From CAIMWS01 sp964409245 (lineage in GTDB: Bacteria > Verrucomicrobiota > Verrucomicrobiia > Limisphaerales > UBA1319), in contig CAYPCQ010000030.1 in NCBI GenBank assembly GCA_964409245.1, forward strand, positions 1 to 64,000: a stretch of DNA of 64,000 bases, read 5' to 3'. A model generated the notes under the pieces. That model worked only from the letters and a program-made list of their open reading frames with translations. It searched no databases and was not told where the DNA came from. Position 1 is the first letter of the stretch; each line of letters starts with the position of its first letter. Both the position numbers and the translations under genes were made by a program. Below, piece after piece: positions 8,098 through 16,238 of this stretch.

Positions 8098-9165
8098 TTA
8101 TTCTGGGATGGGTGTCCCGCCGCTGCGGTTTGAAAGGTAACAAGCTTCCACCAGGGCCATGGTCCGATAGGCGTCCTCCACACTGGCTGGCAATCCCAGG
8201 TCCTGGCCGGTGGCCACGCGCTGCAAGTTGGCCATCGGGCCAATGAAGGCGTCGGGAAACCAGCGCCCCTGCAACGTTATGGGGATCCAGTCCGTCCCCT
8301 CGGTGGTTATTTCCAGCGCATCGGAAGGGCCGCTATCCGGATGCACGCCCAGGGTGCCGACCGCCGCGCCCCGGGTGCCCTCGATCTTGAACATCGCCGC
8401 CTGGAATTTCGGGCCGAAGGTGTGATTGTGGTTGATGGAAAGGCCGCAGCGGATCTCGTCGCCATAATTTAAGATCACGATGCTGCGCGTGCTGTTCAGC
8501 TCGAAGTAACGGGGATCGCGAAGGGTCACCGCGTGCACCGCGCGCGGATCGCCGATCAGCCAGCGGATGGCATCCAAATAATGGACGGAATGAATCTGCA
8601 ATTCCACCCGTTCCAGTTCCTTGAGGAATGGATAATGCTCCCATTCCGTCCGCAAATTAAGCCGCACTTCCACATCGGTCACGGTGCCCAAAAGACCGCG
8701 TTGGAGCGCGTCGCGCAGCGCCAGCATCAGGGCGCTGAAGCGCAGCTGGAAATTGAGCGCCGCCACCAGCTGGCGCTCCCGGCACACCTGCCGGATGAGC
8801 CGGGCTTCCTCCAGGTTGCGGCCCATTGGCTTCTGGATCAGCACGGCCGAATGAGGCGGCAGCTGCTGCAGGATCCCGAGGATGTGTTCGGGCGGGACCG
8901 CCACATCGAAAATCACCCCCGGGGCGCCCACGGCCTCGGCCAAGGAACCGAAAACGCGGGGGATCCCAAATTCTTGAGCCGCCGCCCGGCTTCGTTCACC
9001 ATGGATATCGAACACGGCCGCCACCGGAAACCCTGCTTTTTGGTAGGCGGGCAGATGAGCGGCGCGCACGATGCCGCCCGTGCCAAGGATGACAATGGGT
9101 TGGGGCTGGTCCGGCAACGGCCAGCTTTGCTGGAGCTCGGGAATGGGTTGGCTGACTAGTCCCAT
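8098..9165 (-). CDS. Gfo/Idh/MocA-family oxidoreductase
   Basis: The 355-residue product is an NAD(P)-dependent sugar or sugar-acid dehydrogenase. An N-terminal Rossmann motif (VILGTGGIVRAAHL) binds the cofactor. IQKPMGRNLEEA corresponds to the usual EKP segment, with Glu replaced by Gln and the catalytic Lys kept. HSVHYLDAIRWLIGDP is the typical dimerisation and substrate region. The start has TAGGAT four bases upstream. It is the first gene of a run in which the next stop and start are 9 bases apart and later genes overlap. It probably oxidises a sugar or sugar acid ahead of the dehydratase; the substrate is unknown. Confidence 0.9.
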   Translation of the reverse strand: MGLVSQPIPELQQSWPLPDQPQPIVILGTGGIVRAAHLPAYQKAGFPVAAVFDIHGERSRAAAQEFGIPRVFGSLAEAVGAPGVIFDVAVPPEHILGILQQLPPHSAVLIQKPMGRNLEEARLIRQVCRERQLVAALNFQLRFSALMLALRDALQRGLLGTVTDVEVRLNLRTEWEHYPFLKELERVELQIHSVHYLDAIRWLIGDPRAVHAVTLRDPRYFELNSTRSIVILNYGDEIRCGLSINHNHTFGPKFQAAMFKIEGTRGAAVGTLGVHPDSGPSDALEITTEGTDWIPITLQGRWFPDAFIGPMANLQRVATGQDLGLPASVEDAYRTMALVEACYLSNRSGGTPIPE

Positions 9166-9196
9166 ACGATCCTATTTGCTACGAATTCACGGGGCA

Positions 9197-9224
9197 AGAA
9201 TAGCATGGCTTGGATCCGGCGCAA
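9197..9224 (-). promoter_or_regulatory. Possible sigma-70-like promoter of the sugar-acid operon
   Basis: Read on the minus strand, TTGCGC and TATTCT are separated by 16 bases, about 30 bases before the oxidoreductase start. The match to consensus is moderate and no operator-like palindrome was noticed. It lies in the 157-base divergent gap with the nitroreductase gene. Confidence 0.3.
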
Positions 9225-9322
9225 AAAGTAATTCCATCCCAGCCTCCGCTTGCGAAACCCCGCTTTGCCTATACATTGCTCCGTCGGTTTCGAGTATTGG
9301 TTAATTTTAAACACCCTTTATT

Positions 9323-9928
9323 ATGGATGCAATTGCCGCTATTAAAGAACGCCGCGCCGTCAAGCATTTCGACCCCAGCCACCGCCTGACCGAGGCGGAA
9401 ATCAACCAGCTCCTGGCGCTGGCGATGCTCTCCCCCACCGCTTTCAACATCCAGCATTGGCGCTTTGTGGTCGTGCGCGACATGGGTCTGCGCCGCCAGA
9501 TCCGCGCCGCCGCATGGGACCAGGCCCAAGTAACCGATGCCTCCCTCTTGGTGGTGCTCTGCGCCGACCTGCAAGCCTGGTCGAAGAATCCCGCCCGCTA
9601 TTGGAAGGACGCACCCAAGGCCGCCCAGGATATGCTGGTGCCCGCCATCGGCCAATATTACACCCGGAATGAGCAGGCCCAGCGGGACGAAACCATGCGC
9701 TCCTGCGGGATCGCCGCCCAGACCCTGATGCTCGCCGCCAAAGCCATGGGCTGCGATTCCTGCCCCATGGACGGCTTCGATTTCAACGCCGTCGGCAAAT
9801 TGATCAACCTGCCCGCCGATCACCTCATCGCCATGTGCGTCGTCATCGGCAAAGCCACCCAGCCCGCCTGGCCGCGCCCAGGCCAGCTGGCCATGCAGGA
9901 GGTGGTCGTCACCGACCGCTTTCCTTGA
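9323..9928 (+). CDS. Nitroreductase-family FMN-dependent oxidoreductase
   Basis: The 201-residue protein fits the length and motifs of the nitroreductase family. These flavoproteins reduce nitro groups, quinones or flavins with NAD(P)H. AIKERRAVKHFDP at the N-terminus is the FMN phosphate-binding signature, SPTAFNIQHWRFVVV is the usual second block, and CGIAAQTLMLAAKAMGCDSCPM is the helix that contributes to the dimer and active site. The start ATG follows a run of T/A with no Shine-Dalgarno sequence. It stands alone, divergent from the sugar-acid operon. The physiological substrate is unknown. Confidence 0.9.
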   Translation: MDAIAAIKERRAVKHFDPSHRLTEAEINQLLALAMLSPTAFNIQHWRFVVVRDMGLRRQIRAAAWDQAQVTDASLLVVLCADLQAWSKNPARYWKDAPKAAQDMLVPAIGQYYTRNEQAQRDETMRSCGIAAQTLMLAAKAMGCDSCPMDGFDFNAVGKLINLPADHLIAMCVVIGKATQPAWPRPGQLAMQEVVVTDRFP

Positions 9929-10132
9929 CTCAGGCGCCGCACGGCGGGAGAGGCGGCACGGTTTGGCACTGTTTTATCTGGAATCCGCTCCGGGCGCCGG
10001 GGCGGGAACTGGCCCGCGGCAAATCGCCTTGAGGCCGGGCTTGAATGTGGGGAAGACTTTTGATAAAGTAAGACATTGGATTTATCCAGTTCTGGCAACC
10101 GGATGGACGGTGGCATTTTTTGTTACACAGCT

Positions 10133-10621
10133 ATGGCGACAAATAATACTCGTGGCCTTCAAAAGCCGCTTACTGCAGCTCCCAAGGAATCAAGCTCTGA
10201 GCCAATGCAGGCGAGCAACGACGCGATGGCCAAAGGCGACGAAGACATTTTGCTGGTGGAGGATGAGTCGTTCCTCCGGCTGGTGATTGCCAAGACCTTG
10301 AGGAACCTGGGATACCGCGTGCATGAGGCCAACAATGAGGCCGAAGCCTTGAGCGCCTGGCGGGAGCATTCCCAGGCCATCGAGGTATTGATTGCCGATG
10401 TGGTGCTGCCGAATAGCATAACCGGAATTGAACTCGCCAGAATGCTAAAGGATGAGAAGCCAGAGCTGAAAATCATCTTATCCAGCGGGTACGACGCCGA
10501 AATATCCAAGTGTGATGGCCTGGCTGCCGAAGGCATGAAATTCCTGCCCAAACCCTTTCTCATCAACGACCTATGCCTCACCATCCGGGAATGCCTTGGA
10601 CAGCCAAAAAGCGGGCCATAA
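10133..10621 (+). CDS. Stand-alone response regulator receiver protein
   Basis: The product is about 162 residues, with one receiver domain in the last 120. The acid pocket is LLVEDESF, the phospho-accepting Asp lies in IADVVLP, and the conserved Thr/Ser and Lys are in ILSSGYD and LPKPF. This receiver subtype usually forms the C-terminal domain of hybrid kinases; here it is free, behind a Ser/Thr-rich N-terminal tail of about 35 residues. No output domain is present, so it probably relays phosphate or acts by protein contact. The start is uncertain: other in-frame ATGs are at 10076, 10205 and 10226, and none has a good ribosome-binding site. The histidine kinase gene 133 bases downstream is a likely partner. 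Confidence 0.82.
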   Translation: MATNNTRGLQKPLTAAPKESSSEPMQASNDAMAKGDEDILLVEDESFLRLVIAKTLRNLGYRVHEANNEAEALSAWREHSQAIEVLIADVVLPNSITGIELARMLKDEKPELKIILSSGYDAEISKCDGLAAEGMKFLPKPFLINDLCLTIRECLGQPKSGP

Positions 10622-10754
10622 AAGTGGCATTGCCGGGGGGCGGGTTTCCGGCAAATCCGCTTTTTCTCAAAGCTGATCGGGGGCCATTCGGTTGGGAGTT
10701 CCTCCCTGCCTGGCTGGTGCAATGGAGCGCCTTTAAAGGGCCCTCAAAACACAC

Positions 10755-13067
10755 ATGACCGATCAAAATCCAGACCTGCCAATTCCCGTTGCGATGGTGG
10801 TTCACAACGATCCCGTCCAACGGACCTGGCTGTGTGAACGGCTCGGAAAGGAGGGCTTGGAGGCCCGCGGATTTGATGACGCCGCTGCGGCCTTGGCGGC
10901 CATGAGCGGAATCCGTCCCCCAACCATCATCGTGACCGGCCTTCATATGCCCGGTATTGACGGGTGGCGTTTTTGCCGGCTGTTACGCTCGCCCGATTAC
11001 GCGCGGCTGAACCAGGTTCCCGTTTTAGTGGTTTCAACCACGGTGGCCGAGGAGGAGGCCGCCCGCATCACCGCCGATCTCGGAGCCAATGCCTTTCTGG
11101 CCCTGCCCCTGGAGGCTGAAACGTTTCGGGAGCAGGTGCGGATGCTCCTGGTGGGCGAAAAAACGCCAAAGATGCCCCGGGTCCTGATCGTGGATGACGA
11201 TGCCAACGGGGCGGAGCTTTTACGGCAGGCGTTCGAATTGAACGGATACCGGGCGGATATCTCCCAGACGGGGCTGCACGCGGAAAACCAGTTGAAAGGG
11301 CAGGATTACGAGGTGGTCATTCTGGACCATGCTTTGCCGGATACGCGGGGTGACCAGCTCCTGATGGCCTTCAAGCAACACCGCCCAAACGCAGTATATC
11401 TGGCGATCACCGGGGATCCCCGGCCCGAACTGGCGCTGGAATGGATGAAACTGGGGGCGTCGGCTTTCGTAAACAAACCGTTCGTGACGCAATGCCTGAT
11501 CGAATTATGCGCCAAGGCCCGGCGCGAAAGGGATCTGCTGCTCCTCGAGGGCCGGTTGGAAACGCGCACACGGGAACTGCGTGAAAGCGAGCAACGGCTC
11601 AGAACTGTCCTGCGGACCGCCATGGATGGCTTCTGGCTGGCGGATCCCCAAGGCCGCTTGCTGCAAGTCAATGACACCTATTGCCGGATGAGCGGTTATG
11701 ACGAGGCGGAATTGCTGGGCATGACTATTGCCGGCCTGGAGGCTGCCCAGGCGGAAAAAACAACTTCCCACCTCCGCAAAATCATTGCCATGGGGGAGGA
11801 TCGCTTCGAAGCCCGGCATCGCCGCAAGGATGGCAGCACCTTTGACGTTGAAATCAGCATCCAGTATCGCCCAATCGACGGGGGCCGGCTGGTGGCGTTT
11901 GTGCGCGACATAACCGAGCACAAGCGCGCACAGGCCGAGCTGTTGGAGAGCGAGGAACGCTACCGAACCCTCTTTGACCGGGCCAATGAGGGAATAGCCC
12001 TGTTGTCCGATGAAGGCAAACTCATTGCGGTCAACGAATCGTTGGCCAGCCTGCACGGCTATACCGTGGATGAAATGCTTTACATGAGTTTGAGGGATTT
12101 GGGCAAAGCTGAGACCATCGGGAAATTCTTTGGGCAGATGCAGCGGGTGCTGAACGGGGAAACCGTCAAGTGCGAGGTGGAGCATTATCACAAGCGCGGC
12201 CACATTATTCCGCTGGAAGCTTCCGCCAGCCAGATTTCTTCCACGGGGAAGACCTTCATTCAATGCTTCTACCGGGATATCGCTGACCGAAAACGGGCGG
12301 AAGCCGAGCGGGCCAAACTCCAGGCGCAATTCCACCAGGCGCAGAAAATGGAAGACATCGGCCAGCTGGCCGGAATCCTGGCGCATGATTTTAACCATAT
12401 CATGTCGTCCACCATCACGCATTTGAGCCGGCTGCAGAAGCAAGCCGGCATTGATTCCAAAATGCAGGAAATGCTGGAGGGATTGCTGGGGGAAGCCAAA
12501 CGAGCCGCCAGCCTGACCCGGCAACTGCTCATGTTCAGCCGCAAATCCGTGCTGGAAATCGAAATCCTGGATCTCAATGCAACCGTGTCCAATTTGCTGC
12601 CCATGCTCGCCCAACTGGCAGGGGATCAAATTGATCTGCGATTTGAATACAGTTCTGTCGCGCCAGTGGTGGAAGCCGACGAACGCATGATCGAGCAGGC
12701 CTTAATGAACTTGGTGGTCAACGCCCGGGATGCCATGCCCGGCGGCGGCTTGCTCGCCATCAGGCTCACCTCGATCGAAGCTGGAATTGAACCGGTAAAG
12801 GAAAGAAGCCCGGTGCGGCAGGGCAAGTTCGTTTGTCTTTCAGTTGCGGACACTGGCTGCGGCATGGATCAATCCACGATGGACCGCATTTTTGAGCCTT
12901 TTTTCACCACCAAGGAAGCTGGCAAAGGCACCGGCTTGGGCCTGGCGGCGGTCCACGGCATCGTGGTGCAACACCGGGGGTGGATTGAAGTGCAGAGCCA
13001 GCCAGGCCAGGGGGCTGCGTTTAACATCTTTCTCCCCGCAGCGGCAAATCCGGAGACTGGTGGATAG
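10755..13067 (+). CDS. Sensor histidine kinase, REC-REC-PAS-PAS-HisKA-HATPase
   Basis: The 770-residue product is apparently cytoplasmic, with no membrane helix. Two receiver domains come first. In the first (1-125) the phospho-accepting Asp of the usual xDLHMPG motif is Gly (TGLHMPG) and the acid pocket reads VHNDP, so it is probably not phosphorylated. The second (about 145-260) is canonical, with Asp in VILDHALPD near 190 and Lys in FVNKPF. Two PAS domains follow (about 285-400 and 405-525). The HisKA His is in LAHDFNH near 544. The ATPase domain has NLVVNARDAMPGGG, DTGCGM and GKGTGLGL. Receivers at the N-terminus imply that the kinase is itself controlled by upstream phosphorylation. The neighbouring free receiver (10133-10621) is a candidate target. 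Confidence 0.9.
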   Translation: MTDQNPDLPIPVAMVVHNDPVQRTWLCERLGKEGLEARGFDDAAAALAAMSGIRPPTIIVTGLHMPGIDGWRFCRLLRSPDYARLNQVPVLVVSTTVAEEEAARITADLGANAFLALPLEAETFREQVRMLLVGEKTPKMPRVLIVDDDANGAELLRQAFELNGYRADISQTGLHAENQLKGQDYEVVILDHALPDTRGDQLLMAFKQHRPNAVYLAITGDPRPELALEWMKLGASAFVNKPFVTQCLIELCAKARRERDLLLLEGRLETRTRELRESEQRLRTVLRTAMDGFWLADPQGRLLQVNDTYCRMSGYDEAELLGMTIAGLEAAQAEKTTSHLRKIIAMGEDRFEARHRRKDGSTFDVEISIQYRPIDGGRLVAFVRDITEHKRAQAELLESEERYRTLFDRANEGIALLSDEGKLIAVNESLASLHGYTVDEMLYMSLRDLGKAETIGKFFGQMQRVLNGETVKCEVEHYHKRGHIIPLEASASQISSTGKTFIQCFYRDIADRKRAEAERAKLQAQFHQAQKMEDIGQLAGILAHDFNHIMSSTITHLSRLQKQAGIDSKMQEMLEGLLGEAKRAASLTRQLLMFSRKSVLEIEILDLNATVSNLLPMLAQLAGDQIDLRFEYSSVAPVVEADERMIEQALMNLVVNARDAMPGGGLLAIRLTSIEAGIEPVKERSPVRQGKFVCLSVADTGCGMDQSTMDRIFEPFFTTKEAGKGTGLGLAAVHGIVVQHRGWIEVQSQPGQGAAFNIFLPAAANPETGG

Positions 13068-13131
13068 TTATTTGCCCGGCTTGTTTACAGGCTCGGCTCC
13101 CTTGACATTGGGCAGGGCTTTGGATTGGCGG

Positions 13132-15105
13132 CTATCTCTGGAGCGTGACTTTATAAAACCGTTTGGGTTTCCCGGGCGAATCCATATCGAGGAAAAACCA
13201 ACCGCTGGCGCTCATGGTATTGGTGGCCAGAGCGGTCCAATCGCCGTTGTCCATATTGGTGGAGTAACTGAGCACAAAAGTCTGGCCGGCCTGTCCCGCG
13301 ATATCCAGTCCGGCATACATCTTCAAGTCCACGCGGGCTTCATAAATTACCAATTGAACCGGGGCGCTGGTGACGCTGCCGAACACGTTCGAAACCACGA
13401 CGGCGTAGCGGCCAGCATTGGCCTCTTCCAGATGGGTCAAGGTCAGGGTGCTGGAATTCGGGGCCGCCACCGGGAGGTCGTTAAAAAACCAATGGTAACC
13501 CAAAGGTTGCGCGCCAGTTGCCGCCACATTGAAGGTGGCCGTGCCGCCCAGGTAGCAAGACTGGCTTTGGGGCGGAGCCGTTATTTCCGGCGCGTTGCCA
13601 ACGATGCCTTCGATCCAGCCGGATGCGCCGGGACCCCCATAAGCGCCCATGTCGTTGCGCACGCCACCCAGGGAAGGCGGGAAAGCCACGTCGTTGCAAG
13701 GCCCCACGGGATCGCCCGCATCGATGCATGGGGATCCCTCCAAGAGATGGAAGTCACCGAGGGCGGGTGCGGTCAGCAGCGGATTATAGGCGGTGTTGCC
13801 CAGGCCAGCAAATCCGCCTTGGATGGCAGAATAGCTGACGTTCGTCGTGCCGGCGACCTGGCCGGCCGAGCTTCCCCAAACGATGGAGTTGCGCACCGCG
13901 GTGGCGTTATTCTCAGCCCGCAATCCCTGGGTGCCATTGAAGGCCAGGGTGCAGTTGAGCAAATCAGCTCCATTGGCGCCAGCGTATAACGCCTCTGGTG
14001 TGTTATAAGCGAGAATGCAATTCGTGAGTGCTGCGCGGGGTCCGGCAAGGTAATGGCCGCCACCCGCGACGCCGATGGTCGTGGCCGACCACCCGTAGCC
14101 TGGCGATCCTCCTTCAGCGGAGTTCCCCGACACAATCGTGTTCTGCCCGGCTGCCGCATTGTGGGAGTAGATCCCTCCCCCAAGGCTTAGGACCGTCAAG
14201 ATATAGGCCTGCGGCATGGTGAAAGAAACATAAGCGGTGGCAGTTGAGGAATTGCCCAAAATACTGCAGTTCACCATGGTCAATCCTGAAGTATGCACCC
14301 CGCCCCCTTCGGACTCGGAGTAAATGGATTCGTTAAGCCCGCCATTTGCCCGGGCCGAGACCGAGTTGCTGGAGATGATGCAATTGGTCATGGCAAACTG
14401 CCCGGAAACGCAGACGCCGCCGCCATTGCCAATGGCGGTGACAGCTCCTCCAGTGGCCGTCACGGCCACCGAGTTTTTCTGAACGACACAGCGATTCAGC
14501 ACCAGCCCGGAACCACAAAACACCCCTCCGCCTTTCCCGGCGCATACGGTGCCTGCGGCAGTCACCGCATTGTCCTCGATGACGCAATTATCCAAGGTCA
14601 GCGCGGTGTCGCTGTTGATCCCGCCACCCAGCACTTCATTGGCAGGACTGACGGGAAAGGAAACGGTATTGCCACGAATGAGGCAGTCTCGAATGGCGAG
14701 CGTCGTGCTCACGATGCGGATGCCTGAGCTGGCCGACCGCTCGACCACGCAATGAGCCAATTGGGATACCGGCGGCGCCTGGTTGAAAAAGAGGCCCCGC
14801 CATCCGGCGCTGCTGGCCGGGTGAAGGGTGAACGTTATCTTGTCTTGGGCCGCGCCAATCGCGGTAAGCCGTCCCGCCACCTCCATCATCCGGTCGCTTT
14901 GGAAAAGAACCGTTACCCCCGGCTGGATGGTCAAGCTCGCCACCAGGATGTCGTTGGTCACCACGTAAGGCGAATTGGCTTTGGTCCAGGTCTGCCCGCT
15001 GATCGCTCCGCCGACGAAGGTATCCGCCGAGGCCATCCACACTGATCCGGCCAATCCCATCGCAAAAAACGACACGAATCGCACTGCTCTCTTAATTTCT
15101 CGCAT
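13132..15105 (-). CDS. Secreted right-handed beta-helix protein with Ig-like domain
   Basis: The 657-residue product has a signal peptide in its first 28 residues (FVSFFAMGLAGSVWMASA). The central part, about 60-490, has spaced repeats of the type LxNCxIxxNSVxxxGGGV, typical of parallel beta-helix proteins and of the choice-of-anchor-Q group. It ends in SPCIDAGDP and NDMGAYGG, a usual close for that group. An Ig-like domain follows (about 505-585: PPQSQSCYLGGTATFNVAATG, with NAGRYAVVVSN). The last 70 residues form a beta-domain common at the C-termini of verrucomicrobial exported proteins (FVLSYSTNMDNGDW, PKRFYKV). It may bind or cleave polysaccharide, but no catalytic residues could be assigned. 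It is transcribed convergently with the kinase gene at 10755-13067. Confidence 0.82.
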   Translation of the reverse strand: MREIKRAVRFVSFFAMGLAGSVWMASADTFVGGAISGQTWTKANSPYVVTNDILVASLTIQPGVTVLFQSDRMMEVAGRLTAIGAAQDKITFTLHPASSAGWRGLFFNQAPPVSQLAHCVVERSASSGIRIVSTTLAIRDCLIRGNTVSFPVSPANEVLGGGINSDTALTLDNCVIEDNAVTAAGTVCAGKGGGVFCGSGLVLNRCVVQKNSVAVTATGGAVTAIGNGGGVCVSGQFAMTNCIISSNSVSARANGGLNESIYSESEGGGVHTSGLTMVNCSILGNSSTATAYVSFTMPQAYILTVLSLGGGIYSHNAAAGQNTIVSGNSAEGGSPGYGWSATTIGVAGGGHYLAGPRAALTNCILAYNTPEALYAGANGADLLNCTLAFNGTQGLRAENNATAVRNSIVWGSSAGQVAGTTNVSYSAIQGGFAGLGNTAYNPLLTAPALGDFHLLEGSPCIDAGDPVGPCNDVAFPPSLGGVRNDMGAYGGPGASGWIEGIVGNAPEITAPPQSQSCYLGGTATFNVAATGAQPLGYHWFFNDLPVAAPNSSTLTLTHLEEANAGRYAVVVSNVFGSVTSAPVQLVIYEARVDLKMYAGLDIAGQAGQTFVLSYSTNMDNGDWTALATNTMSASGWFFLDMDSPGKPKRFYKVTLQR

Positions 15106-15784
15106 TTATGAAAATCTCGTTGTTTAGCTCCATTTATTTTTTTCAAGTCATTCATCGTCCGCAATTTGCTCTGTGCGAGCGCAACGCCAAGCGGGCCATA
15201 CCCGCTAAAGCAAAGCTTGTGGGATGCTCATAATGATGGCCCTTTCGTTCTGCCAGCCAGAATCAGACCTGAAACAAGAATAGCATTCCCCATGCCATTA
15301 TCGGATCCGAGAATGATCCGGTTGTTTGGTTTGGCGTGTGGGCTGAATGCCGCCACCAGTCCCCCCGGAGGTGCGCAACCTCCCCACCAGTGATCTGCTG
15401 CGGCGAACCGCCATAAACCGGGTAAATCAATGGCGGTTGCCAGGTTCAGGCTGGGAGGGATGATCCGCCATTGATCCTGATGCAGGCTGTTGTTCATCCG
15501 ACCATGGCCGTGGATTTATGAATTCCTGGCCGTGGGCTGAAATTGGCCCTAAAGGATTGGGCAATCCTGCCGATAAGGCATGGGTATGCTGAGGCCTCAG
15601 GAATTCATTGGATTCTGGGAGCGGCGGCTCAACCCAGGCAGACCGCCCGGCAAGAGCACTGCCCCCGATTCACAAAGTTTATCGAGGCCAGCCAGCCTTG
15701 AAGCATTTTGGTTAACGATAAAATCACCACATGATAATCCAAAACAAGGTAATCCTTTTTTCCCCCTCCAAGGAGGTTTGGGAA
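15106..15784. other. Long intergenic region with palindromes
   Basis: No gene could be supported on either strand. Two palindromic elements stand out: 9-base arms AACCGCCAT/ATGGCGGTT at 15406-15414 and 15430-15438, and a perfect 12-base palindrome CTGAGGCCTCAG at 15589-15600. Either could be an operator or transcript structure. Near the right end, GATAAT at 15733-15738, with TTGGTT upstream at a long 19-base spacing, could be a promoter for the small ORF at 15785. Confidence 0.4.
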
Positions 15785-15910
15785 ATGATTGACCGGTATT
15801 GCCTCGATCACGGCTTGAATATGAGCAACCCGCACGACCGGGACTTGGCGATCAATGCCCTGATCCACGAGGCTTTGCGTGGCTCCAGCCCGGCTAAAGC
15901 GCAAGGCTGA
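15785..15910 (+). CDS. Small ORF, 41 residues, strong ribosome-binding site
   Basis: The frame MIDRYCLDHGLNMSNPHD... has 41 codons and ends in TGA at 15908-15910. It is preceded by a perfect AGGAGG at 15771-15776, eight bases from the ATG, which is the best ribosome-binding site in this part of the window. The peptide is soluble and has a mixed, protein-like composition (DRDLAINALIHEALRG predicts a helix). I recognise no family. A possible -10 element (GATAAT) lies about 45 bases upstream. The strong translation signal is the main support; a chance occurrence is possible. Confidence 0.42.
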   Translation: MIDRYCLDHGLNMSNPHDRDLAINALIHEALRGSSPAKAQG

Positions 15911-16170
15911 CACCTCAGATCCTGGAAAACGTCGAGCCCAGCAAAATAGGGCGGCCTCAATGTCCTGGCGTGGCGGTATTGATCCCAATGATTTTTGTCC
16001 CGTTACATATTTTCTTGGGCGCCTGATTTGTCACTGTGCCGCAAGTGCGGGTTACGGTTAAATGACAATGAAAGAATTGTTTTCATCCAAGCCTTGGCCG
16101 CTGGTGAACCGGGCGTGCCTGTTCACATTGGCGCCGGAAATGAAAAACTGAAGGTTCTGAACGAAACGAA

Positions 16171-16199
16171 TTGACCTTTTTAGCTGATATTGCTAAATT
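16171..16199 (+). promoter_or_regulatory. Probable sigma-70-like promoter
   Basis: TTGACC and TAAATT are separated by 17 bases and end 39 bases before the ATG at 16239. It would drive the secreted Ig-like protein gene. The rest of the interval 15911-16223 shows no gene or clear structure. Confidence 0.5.
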
Positions 16200-16238
16200 A
16201 AACGGACAGTGAAGTAACACTCCTTGGAAACCCTCAAA

